From Halieaceae bacterium (lineage in GTDB: Bacteria > Pseudomonadota > Gammaproteobacteria > Pseudomonadales > Halieaceae), in contig JABIZW010000073.1 of the NCBI GenBank assembly GCA_018666295.1, forward strand, positions 1 to 12,981: a stretch of DNA of 12,981 nucleotides, read 5' to 3'. The notes under the pieces were generated by a model, which was given only the letters and a program-made list of their open reading frames with translations, did no database searches and was not told where the DNA came from. The position numbers and the translations under genes were made by a program. The stretch's first letter is position 1. Each line of letters opens with the position of its first letter. Shown piece after piece: positions 7,080 to 12,981 of this stretch.

Positions 7080-8657
7080 TTAATGAGCAGGTTGCTCTTC
7101 AATCGTCGGTGGAACCTCAAACGTGTGATAAGGCGGTGGTGAGGGGAGTGTCCATTCAAGACCTTCCGCACCGTCCCAAATCTTCTCATCCGTCACCCGC
7201 TTGCCTGAGGTAATCGCCGCAATCACATTGTACAAAAATAGCAACTGCGAGGCGCCATAAATAAACGCACCGATCGACGACATCATATTGAAATCAGCGA
7301 ACTGAAGCGCGTAGTCAGGAATTCGCCGCGGCATACCCGCCAGCCCAACAAAATGCTGTGGGAAGAACGTGATGTTAAAGCCAATGAATGAGACCCAGAA
7401 ATGCACCTTCCCCATTGTTTCGTTGTACATACGTCCCGTCCACTTTGGCAACCAGAAGTAAATTGCCGCCGTCATGGAGAAGACCGCACCGGCGACCATG
7501 ACGTAGTGGAAGTGTGCAACCACAAAGTAGGTGTCATGGTATTGGAAGTCAGCAGGCGCGATGGATAGCATTAAACCTGTGAAACCACCAATGGTGAACA
7601 GCACTAAGAAACCAATCGAAAATAGCATTGGCGTTTCGAAGGTCATCGCACCACGCCACATTGTCGTCACCCAGTTGAAGACTTTAACACCCGTGGGTAC
7701 TGCGATAAGCATGGTTGCGTACATAAAGAACAACTCGCCCGCAAGCGGCATCCCCACGGTGTACATGTGGTGCGCCCAAACAATGAACGAAAGGAAGGCG
7801 ATAGCCGCTGTTGCGTAAACCATTGACGCATACCCAAACAGAGGCTTGCGCGAAAAGGCTGGGATGATCTGCGAGATCACGCCGAACGCGGGCAGAATAA
7901 TAATGTAGACCTCAGGGTGCCCAAAGAACCAGAAAATGTGCTGGAACAACACGGGATCACCACCACCCGCAGCCGAGAAGAAGCTCGTGCCAAAGTGAAT
8001 ATCCATGAGCATCATGGTCACCGCACCGGCTAAGACTGGCATAACCGCTACCAAAAGGAAGGCAGTGATCAACCAAGTCCAGACAAACAAGGGCATCTTC
8101 ATGTAGCTCATGCCCGGTGCCCGCATGTTCATGACAGTCGCGATAATGTTAATCGAGCCCATGATCGACGATACGCCCAGAATATGGATGGCGAAAATAA
8201 AGAACGTCACCGACGGCGGTGCATAGGTCGTGGATAAAGGCGCGTAGAAGGTCCACCCAAACGCCGGTGCGCCACCCTCCATCAGCAGTGTAGACGCCAA
8301 CATTAAAAAGGCCGGCGGCAGAATCCAAAAACTCCAGTTATTCATGCGCGGCAACGCCATATCGGGCGCACCAATCATCATTGGAATAAGCCAGTTAGCC
8401 AGTCCGACAAAGGACGGCATAATCGCACCAAAAACCATGATCAACCCGTGGAGCGTCGTCATTTGGTTGAAAAAGCCTGGCTCAACCAATTGCATCCCCG
8501 GTTGGAAGAGCTCCGCGCGGATGATCATTGCGAATGCGCCGCCCAATAGGAACATGGCGAATGAGAACCAGAGGTACATGGTTCCAATGTCTTTGTGGTT
8601 AGTCGTGTACAGCCAGCGAGAGAGGCCTTTAGCTGGACCGTGGTGGTGATCGCCCAT
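7080..8657 (-). CDS. coxA: Cytochrome c oxidase subunit I (type A1 heme-copper oxidase)
   Basis: Catalytic subunit that reduces oxygen to water and pumps protons across the inner membrane. Twelve helices fit its 525 residues. Ligands by comparison with the Paracoccus enzyme: heme a H70 and H384, heme a3 H382, CuB H247, H296 and H297. The crosslinked Tyr (Y251) lies in FGHPEVY, whose Glu (E249) marks subtype A1. The D-channel entrance (D99, N106 in APDMALPRMNNW), the K-channel Lys (K325 in PTGVKVFNW) and the RR pair near the heme propionates (R444, R445) are all there, so a proton-pumping enzyme is expected. The start has a strong GGAGG 8 bases upstream. It is second in the operon, 15 bases after coxB. 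A His-rich MGDHHHG start is a small oddity. The enzyme needs heme A, yet ctaA is not in the cluster. Confidence 0.99.
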   Translation of the reverse strand: MGDHHHGPAKGLSRWLYTTNHKDIGTMYLWFSFAMFLLGGAFAMIIRAELFQPGMQLVEPGFFNQMTTLHGLIMVFGAIMPSFVGLANWLIPMMIGAPDMALPRMNNWSFWILPPAFLMLASTLLMEGGAPAFGWTFYAPLSTTYAPPSVTFFIFAIHILGVSSIMGSINIIATVMNMRAPGMSYMKMPLFVWTWLITAFLLVAVMPVLAGAVTMMLMDIHFGTSFFSAAGGGDPVLFQHIFWFFGHPEVYIIILPAFGVISQIIPAFSRKPLFGYASMVYATAAIAFLSFIVWAHHMYTVGMPLAGELFFMYATMLIAVPTGVKVFNWVTTMWRGAMTFETPMLFSIGFLVLFTIGGFTGLMLSIAPADFQYHDTYFVVAHFHYVMVAGAVFSMTAAIYFWLPKWTGRMYNETMGKVHFWVSFIGFNITFFPQHFVGLAGMPRRIPDYALQFADFNMMSSIGAFIYGASQLLFLYNVIAAITSGKRVTDEKIWDGAEGLEWTLPSPPPYHTFEVPPTIEEQPAH

Positions 8658-8672
8658 TTGAATTTCCTCCGA

Positions 8673-9806
8673 TTATCCTTCTTTGTAACTCACGACGTCA
8701 GACGCCTGAACTACATCCCCAGTATTGTTTCCAAAAGCGTTGCGTTGATAAGTGGTGACCGCTGCCACGTCAACGTCTGACAGTTGCGCGCCAAATGCCT
8801 GCATGGCAGTTCCCGCAACACCGTTCACGATAACGTTTAAATGTGAGTCAACACCGCCCATAGCAATAGCACTGCCGGCAATCGCATTACCCAAACCGCC
8901 CTCACCCTTGGCACCGTGACAGGCCAAGCAACTTGCGTTGTAAATATCAGCGCCGCGCGCCATCAAGTCATCAACGGATAACTCTTGAGTCGCCAAGGTT
9001 GCATCTGCTACTGCCGCTCCTCTTTTTGAGGCCGTCCAGTCATCAAACTCATCTTGGCTTACGACGTGTACTTCAACCGGCATAAAGCCGTGGTAAGAAC
9101 CACAGAGTTCGGTGCATTGGCCACGGTAAACGCCTTCTGCGAGAACCCGTGTCCACGCTTCATTAATAAAGCCGGGAATTGCGTCGCGCTTGACTGCAAT
9201 TTCGGGCACCCACCAAGAGTGAATGACATCGCTCGCTGTAATCAAGAATCGCACTTTTGTATCGACCGGAATGACCAGTGGTTGGTCGACTTCTAGCAGA
9301 TAGTTCTCACCTTTGACATCAGTGTTGTAGATCTGCTCTTGCGAAGTAGCGAGGTTTGAAAAGAATGAAATATTTTCGCCGTCAGCATCGAGATACTCGT
9401 ACTTCCACTTCCACTGATAGCCCGTGACCAAAATACTGAGCTCGGCATCGTCGTTATCGTAAACCTCGAGCAAAGTGGACGTTGCCGGAACAGCCATGGC
9501 GACCAGAATGAAAAAAGGAATAACCGTCCAGGCGATTTCAACGCCTGTGTGCTCATGAAATTGCGACGGTTTAACGCCGCGCGATTTGCGGTGCGCGTAA
9601 ATCGAATACAGCATAATGCCGAAAACGCCGACACCAATCGCAACGCTGATCCAGAAAATCAGCATGTGCAGTCCATAAATTTCAGCACCGAGCTCAGTAA
9701 TCACGACGCCCGCGTCCGAGACGCCGGTCGGCATATTAATTTGGTTTTGGGCATTGGCAGCAAGCGGCGTAAGCGCCGCCGCGGCTAGTGCGCGTGCGTT
9801 CAGCAT
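8673..9806 (-). CDS. coxB: Cytochrome c oxidase subunit II with fused cytochrome c domain (caa3-type)
   Basis: Electron-entry subunit. An N-terminal signal peptide (MLNARALAAAALTPLAANA, likely cut near 19) is followed by two membrane helices (about 43-69 and 91-110). A periplasmic cupredoxin domain follows. The aromatic patch YQWKWKYEY is at 130-138. The CuA ligands are all present: H196, C231, E233, C235, H239, M242 (VIHSWWVPE and CTELCGSYHGFM). After a linker, residues about 277-357 form a class I cytochrome c with CLACH (C293, C296, H297) and a likely axial Met at 335. This makes the enzyme caa3-type, able to carry its own electron-donating heme c. At 377 residues it is consistent with that fusion. 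It is the first gene of the operon; GGGGAAG lies about 5 bases before the ATG, and a TATAAT box lies about 70 bases upstream. Confidence 0.97.
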   Translation of the reverse strand: MLNARALAAAALTPLAANAQNQINMPTGVSDAGVVITELGAEIYGLHMLIFWISVAIGVGVFGIMLYSIYAHRKSRGVKPSQFHEHTGVEIAWTVIPFFILVAMAVPATSTLLEVYDNDDAELSILVTGYQWKWKYEYLDADGENISFFSNLATSQEQIYNTDVKGENYLLEVDQPLVIPVDTKVRFLITASDVIHSWWVPEIAVKRDAIPGFINEAWTRVLAEGVYRGQCTELCGSYHGFMPVEVHVVSQDEFDDWTASKRGAAVADATLATQELSVDDLMARGADIYNASCLACHGAKGEGGLGNAIAGSAIAMGGVDSHLNVIVNGVAGTAMQAFGAQLSDVDVAAVTTYQRNAFGNNTGDVVQASDVVSYKEG

Positions 9807-9875
9807 CTTTTCTTCCCCGTTGTAGCGGTAGGCTGGCCCTGCCCCCTTGGTCGGACCACGCTTTTCAGCCGCGCG

Positions 9876-9881
9876 ATTATA
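9876..9881 (-). promoter_or_regulatory. Candidate -10 box for the coxBA-ctaG-coxC operon
   Basis: Read on the minus strand this is a perfect TATAAT, 69 bases before the coxB ATG in the 145-base gap between coxB and the zinc-ribbon gene. The best -35 match at proper spacing is weak (TGTGAA, 9898-9903, 16-base spacer), so activation by a regulator may be needed. The rest of the gap is AT-rich on its right side and has no clear terminator for the upstream zinc-ribbon gene, so some read-through into coxB is possible. Confidence 0.45.
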
Positions 9882-9951
9882 ACGAAGTCATATTGGATTC
9901 ACAGTGGAAACACGTTCGTTAGACAAATACCGTGAATTTATTAACAGTAAT

Positions 9952-10215
9952 TTAGTCCTTATCGACGTCAGGCATCATCATGCGCACCGGTTCTGCAGCC
10001 GTTTCGACGAGCCGAGCGCTGCCGCGTGTCACCCGCGTGACGGGCTCGAATGTGACATCTTGGGGTCTTTTTTCGCTAAACCCACATTCGACACACGAGC
10101 GTGCGTCGGTCGTCATATCGACGACAAGCCGATCCATCGCTTTGCATTGCGGGCAAATAGCGCCTGCAATAAAACGCGGCCTTATCGGTGCGCTGGGAGG
10201 GATGTCATTTGTCAT
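9952..10215 (-). CDS. Small zinc-ribbon protein, YheV/DUF2387 type
   Basis: An 87-residue soluble protein with two CxxC knuckles, CPQC (C21, C24) and CVEC (C41, C44), separated by 16 residues, the layout of a single structural zinc ribbon. The stretch RFIAGAICPQCKAMDRLV and the following CVECGFSEK match my memory of the YheV/DUF2387 family, conserved in gammaproteobacteria and of unproven function. It could bind nucleic acid or protein. The C-terminal third (about 52-87) is low in complexity and probably disordered, ending acidic. The ATG at 10215 has no good Shine-Dalgarno, but the next Met in frame (M27) would cut away the first zinc knuckle. It lies 145 bases upstream of coxB in the same direction and diverges from the carbonic anhydrase gene with an 88-base gap. 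Confidence 0.85.
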   Translation of the reverse strand: MTNDIPPSAPIRPRFIAGAICPQCKAMDRLVVDMTTDARSCVECGFSEKRPQDVTFEPVTRVTRGSARLVETAAEPVRMMMPDVDKD

Positions 10216-10303
10216 AGTTTTTCGCCGCGGCGTGGTTTACGGGTTGAATCAGTGGCGTCTAGCGTGCCAATGTTAGCAAGGATACGCCTTCCGAGAGTAC
10301 ACC
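10216..10303. promoter_or_regulatory. Divergent promoter region, zinc-ribbon gene / gamma-carbonic anhydrase
   Basis: An 88-base gap between two divergent starts must hold promoters for both genes unless they lie within coding sequence. A TTGAAT (10244-10249) reads as a plus-strand -35 candidate, but no convincing -10 follows at 16-18 bases. The best is CAATGT at 10268-10273. The carbonic anhydrase ribosome site is weak (GAGAG, 10294-10298). I see no palindrome strong enough to call an operator. Confidence 0.3.
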
Positions 10304-10870
10304 ATGCAAAAACCGAACTATCATGGCCCCGACAATATCCGGTCATATTTAGGCCATACACCGATATTAGGGGCTCGAGTCATGATCGACCCCTCTGCAG
10401 TGGTGCTTGGCGATTTGGAGCTTGGCGACGACGTCAGCGTGTGGCCTCAGTGCGCCATTCGAGCAGACATGCACCGTATCCGGGTGGGTAATCGGACCAA
10501 TATCCAAGACAACTCGGTGCTGCACATTACCCATGCAGGGCCGTTTAATGAAGCAGGGTGCCCCTTGATTATCGGCAGCGACGTCACCGTCGGTCACAGC
10601 GCCGTGTTACACGGATGCACCCTCGGCAACCGCGTCTTAGTGGGCATTGGCTCGGTGGTCATGGACGGCGCCACGGTACAAGACGAGGTCATGATTGGGG
10701 CGGGCAGCCTCGTAACCCCCGGCAAGACGCTCAACACCGGATGGCTGTACGCAGGATCTCCGGCAAAGCCCGTGCGCGAAATAACACCGCGTGAGCGCGA
10801 GTTCTTGTCTTACTCAGCGGCGAACTACGTCAAGTTAAAAAATATTTTTCTCAACGAAAGTCACGTTTAG
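10304..10870 (+). CDS. Gamma-carbonic anhydrase-like hexapeptide-repeat protein
   Basis: Left-handed beta-helix protein of the gamma-carbonic anhydrase / YrdA group, expected to be a cytoplasmic trimer with zinc between subunits. The hexapeptide repeats run from about 28 to 140. The three metal-binding histidines are H74 (SVLHITH), H98 and H103 (VGHSAVLHGC). The conserved R53, D55, N66, Q68 and D69 of the active-site region are also present, so the site looks complete. The acidic proton-shuttle loop of the archaeal enzyme Cam is missing, as in the CamH/YrdA subgroup, where CO2 hydration activity is weak or unproven. A short helix (about 160-183) packs at the C-terminus. Length 188 is typical (170-190). 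The gene converges on aroE, and the two stop codons overlap within 4 bases. Confidence 0.92.
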   Translation: MQKPNYHGPDNIRSYLGHTPILGARVMIDPSAVVLGDLELGDDVSVWPQCAIRADMHRIRVGNRTNIQDNSVLHITHAGPFNEAGCPLIIGSDVTVGHSAVLHGCTLGNRVLVGIGSVVMDGATVQDEVMIGAGSLVTPGKTLNTGWLYAGSPAKPVREITPREREFLSYSAANYVKLKNIFLNESHV

Positions 10871-11682
10871 ACCCCGCGAAGACGTGATATCACCTCGCCG
10901 GTTTCAGGGCGTTGACTGTGCCAGACGGCGTAGCTGTCTGCGGCTTGTTCAACAAGCATTCCCAGCCCATCACTGACGTGCTCAACGCCGCGCATTTTCG
11001 CCCAGCGCATAAATGGAGTGGGTTCATTGCTGTAGAGCAGATCGTACGCCGCGCCTGACGGTGCCAAGTTGGGAACAACCAGGTCCGGGAAGTCGCCTGT
11101 CCAACCGCTGCTCAAACCATTGATGACAATGTCCCAGGGCGAATCGGGAATGTGCTGAAGACCGCTGGTGCTCAAGGAGACCTTGCCGGCGAGTAACGCC
11201 GCCAGTTGTTCCGCTTTTGCGACGGTTCGGTTTGCAATATGAATAGTGGCAGGGGCTCTTTCACAAAACGCGCTTAGCACACCTCGCATGGCACCCCCAG
11301 CGCCCAAGATCAATACATTGGCGCCGTCAATCGACCACGTCAAATTGACCTCTAAATCACGCAACAACCCACTGCCGTCGGTATTGTGGGCACAGATCTG
11401 TCCGTGGGCATCTAGCCACAACGTATTCGCAGCTTTTGCATCCTCAGCAGCTTCGGTTCGCACAGCCGCCATGTTGAACGCCTCTTCTTTAAAGGGTGCG
11501 GTGACGTTAAGCCCAGCCCCACCCTGGTCAAAAAAAGCGGTAACAACAGCGTCAAACTCATCGGGTGCTACCAAGATTTTTTGATAGTCGATCTGGTGCC
11601 CGCACTGCTCGGCAAATCCTGCGTGTATGACGGGGGATTTGCTGTGCGCGATGGGGTTCCCGACTACGGCAAAACGCCTCAT
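10867..11682 (-). CDS. aroE: Shikimate dehydrogenase (NADP+)
   Basis: Fourth step of the chorismate pathway: reduces 3-dehydroshikimate to shikimate with NADPH. The substrate-binding domain has NPIAHSKSP (S14, S16), LNVTAPFK with the catalytic Lys (K65), N86, and HNTDG with the catalytic Asp (D102). The Rossmann domain has GAGGAMRG (127-134) and the NADP-binding NRT (151-153). The C-terminal DGLGMLVEQAA carries Q246. I start at the ATG at 11682 (271 residues, E. coli AroE 272), because GGAG sits 6 bases upstream. A TTG five codons earlier is in frame but would overlap that site. The gene lies 58 bases after hemF in the same direction, as in Pseudomonas near the origin. Its stop overlaps the stop of the convergent carbonic anhydrase gene. 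Confidence 0.97.
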   Translation of the reverse strand: MRRFAVVGNPIAHSKSPVIHAGFAEQCGHQIDYQKILVAPDEFDAVVTAFFDQGGAGLNVTAPFKEEAFNMAAVRTEAAEDAKAANTLWLDAHGQICAHNTDGSGLLRDLEVNLTWSIDGANVLILGAGGAMRGVLSAFCERAPATIHIANRTVAKAEQLAALLAGKVSLSTSGLQHIPDSPWDIVINGLSSGWTGDFPDLVVPNLAPSGAAYDLLYSNEPTPFMRWAKMRGVEHVSDGLGMLVEQAADSYAVWHSQRPETGEVISRLRGV

Positions 11683-11688
11683 GGATGA

Positions 11689-11692
11689 CTCC
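11689..11692 (-). promoter_or_regulatory. Shine-Dalgarno that fixes the aroE start
   Basis: GGAG on the minus strand, 6 bases before the ATG at 11682. It lies within the codons that a longer TTG-started reading (11697) would use, so it favours the shorter, family-length protein. Confidence 0.7.
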
Positions 11693-11740
11693 AGCAAACA
11701 GTGCTTAGATACGTACCTGCCCCAAACAAATGAACGCCTC

Positions 11741-12640
11741 TCACACCCAGTCTTTTGGCTTCAAGTAATAATCCAGAAGCTCGGCCTCAGGCGTGCCCGG
11801 CTCAGGGGTCACTCCATAATCCCAGCGCACGAGGGGTGGCAGCGACATCAAAATCGCCTCCGTTCGGCCGTTAGACTGCAGCCCAAACAACGTGCCGCGG
11901 TCAAAAACCAGATTGAATTCTACGTAGCGGCCACGACGGTAAAGCTGCCACTGACGCTCCCGCTCACCGTAGTCTCGATCTTTATTATTTAACACAATGG
12001 GTACATAAGCCTTTAAAAACGAATCGCCCACCGACTGCATGAAGTCAAAGCTCTTCTCAAAACCCCATTCGTTAAGGTCGTCGTAAAACAAACCACCAAC
12101 ACCTCTGGGCTCAGCGCGGTGTGGTAAATAAAAGTAGTCATCGCACCACTTTTTATACTTCGCGTGAACGCCATCGCCAAATGGGTCACAGGCATTTTTT
12201 GCGGTTTGGTGCCAATGGATCACATCTTCTTCTCGCCCGTAGTAGGGCGTTAAGTCAAAGCCGCCACCCATCCACCAAACCGGTGCTTCGCCGTCTTTTT
12301 CTGCGACAAAACATCGGACATTGGCGTGCGAAGTTGGCGCGTAAGGATTTCTCGGGTGCATGACTAGAGAAACACCCATCGCCTTGAAGCTGCGACCCGC
12401 AAGCTCTGGCCGGTGTTGCGTTGCACTACCGGGCATCTTGCCGCCCTCGACGTAAGAAAAATTTACCCCACCTTTTTCAAACACGTCTCCCTCGGCCAGC
12501 ACCCTGCTAATACCGCCACCACCCTCTGGACGGTCCCAGCTCTCCATCTCAAAGCCTGCAGACCCATCAATGGCACTCAACTCGTCACAAATCGATCGCT
12601 GTAATCCTTTTAAATACTGCTCAACCGCAGGCAAATCCAT
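11741..12640 (-). CDS. hemF: Oxygen-dependent coproporphyrinogen III oxidase
   Basis: Converts coproporphyrinogen III to protoporphyrinogen IX by two oxidative decarboxylations using O2, supplying heme for the oxidases; cytoplasmic homodimer. The 299 residues equal the E. coli enzyme. Signatures: GGGGISRVL (40-48), HPRNPYAPTSHANVR (95-109), WWMGGGFDLTPYY (122-134), and the PROSITE-like block KYKKWCDDYFYLPHR followed by GVGGLFYDDL (161-189). The four conserved His (H95, H105, H144, H174) and the late RRGRYVEFNLVFDRGT (235-250) are intact. The ATG has AAGGG 7 bases upstream and follows tsaC by 26 bases. The 58-base gap to aroE shows no terminator, so tsaC-hemF-aroE is probably one transcript. 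Presence of the aerobic HemF fits an aerobic, caa3-oxidase-bearing organism. Confidence 0.98.
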   Translation of the reverse strand: MDLPAVEQYLKGLQRSICDELSAIDGSAGFEMESWDRPEGGGGISRVLAEGDVFEKGGVNFSYVEGGKMPGSATQHRPELAGRSFKAMGVSLVMHPRNPYAPTSHANVRCFVAEKDGEAPVWWMGGGFDLTPYYGREEDVIHWHQTAKNACDPFGDGVHAKYKKWCDDYFYLPHRAEPRGVGGLFYDDLNEWGFEKSFDFMQSVGDSFLKAYVPIVLNNKDRDYGERERQWQLYRRGRYVEFNLVFDRGTLFGLQSNGRTEAILMSLPPLVRWDYGVTPEPGTPEAELLDYYLKPKDWV

Positions 12641-12666
12641 GTTCTGACCCTTAATAACTGTGGTGT

Positions 12667-12981
12667 TTACCGCAAAACCTCACCAGTCTCTACGCGTTTT
12701 ATCGTTGATGGAAGTCCCTGGAGATTAACTTGGCCCGGGACGGTCACGATTTGCGCACCAAAATATCGCTTAACTTGGAAGAGATGTCTCGCGGGCTGTG
12801 CGCCGGCCCAGTTTGCGCTGGTTGTCACCACCGGCCCACCGAACTCCTCACACAACCGCGACAGCGCGGGCGCGGAGGTCACACGGATGGCAACCTCCCT
12901 GCTTTGTCCCGTGACCCAGGGGGGGAAAAACCCATGGTTTGGAACAAGCCATGTGACTGGGCCCGGCCATGAACTCATGAT
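12667..12981 (-). CDS. tsaC: Threonylcarbamoyl-AMP synthase, C-terminal part (partial, runs off right edge)
   Basis: YrdC/Sua5-family enzyme that makes threonylcarbamoyl-AMP from threonine, bicarbonate and ATP for the t6A37 modification of ANN-decoding tRNAs. Only the last 104 residues are in the window; the frame stays open to the edge, and the N-terminus with the KxR motif is missing. Visible family segments: WPGPVTWLVP near the edge, SREVAIRVTSAP, GGPVVTTSANWAG (the STSAN-like nucleotide site) and a terminal LPSTIKRVETGEVLR. The short C-terminus without a Sua5 domain indicates the single-domain TsaC form. The internal ATG at 12978 is not the true start, because the conserved fold continues upstream. 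It precedes hemF by 26 bases, an order close to that in Pseudomonas. Confidence 0.95.
   Translation of the reverse strand: MMSSWPGPVTWLVPNHGFFPPWVTGQSREVAIRVTSAPALSRLCEEFGGPVVTTSANWAGAQPARHLFQVKRYFGAQIVTVPGQVNLQGLPSTIKRVETGEVLR

Noticed and set aside
7531..7818. Plus-strand open frame opposite coxA
   Set aside because: It lies antisense to the most conserved helices of subunit I and is explained by the codon pattern of that gene.
9904..10491. Plus-strand open frame of 195 codons spanning the zinc-ribbon gene, the divergent gap and the start of the carbonic anhydrase gene
   Set aside because: It conflicts with two recognisable genes, the translation is rich in Arg, Cys and His with no domain pattern, and its start lies in the cox promoter gap.
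11683..11697. Longer aroE reading from TTG at 11697
   Set aside because: The extra five codons contain the GGAG that serves the ATG at 11682, and the shorter protein matches the family length and N-terminus.
12976..12978. ATG near the right edge as the true start of tsaC
   Set aside because: The frame stays open to the window end and the protein begins in the middle of the conserved TsaC fold, so this Met is internal.
1..12981. Search by eye for tRNA or rRNA genes, CRISPR repeats, insertion-sequence ends, integrases and toxin-antitoxin pairs
   Set aside because: Nothing of these kinds was seen; gaps are short, genes are intact housekeeping genes, and no direct repeat series or target-site duplication was noticed.

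Overview
The window reads as chromosomal DNA from an aerobic, probably marine gammaproteobacterium. The protein sequences and gene order resemble the Pseudomonas / Cellvibrionales-Halieaceae range, but this placement is by eye, without a search. Coding density is very high: genes are separated by 2 to about 145 bases or overlap, and no gene-free stretch exceeds 300 bases. I see no tRNA, rRNA, CRISPR array, insertion sequence, integrase or phage gene. Essentially everything is housekeeping or respiratory.

Right part (about 9950-12981): on the minus strand, the 3' end of tsaC (tRNA threonylcarbamoyl-adenosine synthesis) is followed by hemF (oxygen-dependent coproporphyrinogen III oxidase) and aroE (shikimate dehydrogenase). 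This order is close to that near the origin in Pseudomonas (yrdC-qor-hemF-aroE). A gamma-class carbonic anhydrase-like gene on the plus strand converges on aroE with a 4-base overlap. It diverges from a small four-cysteine zinc-ribbon protein (YheV/DUF2387 type) on the minus strand.

Central part (2165-9806): a full cytochrome c oxidase locus. The first block, on the minus strand, is coxB (subunit II with a fused cytochrome c domain, so caa3-type), coxA (subunit I, all redox and proton-channel residues present), ctaG/cox11 (CuB insertion) and coxC (subunit III). It ends at a strong intrinsic terminator at about 5434-5458. A tiny two-helix membrane protein (DUF2909 type) sits in the opposite orientation. 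A second minus-strand block follows: surf1, an uncharacterised membrane-anchored protein with a Sco-like CxxxC, ctaB/cyoE (heme O synthase) and sco (copper chaperone). The genes work together: HemF feeds heme synthesis, CtaB makes heme O, Surf1, Cox11 and Sco load heme and copper, and CoxABC form the terminal oxidase. Heme A synthase (ctaA/COX15), which in Pseudomonas lies just before ctaB, is absent from its expected place.

Left part (1-2172): the first 724 codons of DNA polymerase I (polA), minus strand, running off the left edge. Its start overlaps the sco stop by 8 bases, so it appears to be translated from the end of the oxidase-assembly operon.

Nothing here is an obviously new system. 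The best leads are the Sco-like unknown protein, the missing ctaA, and the coupling of polA to the assembly operon.
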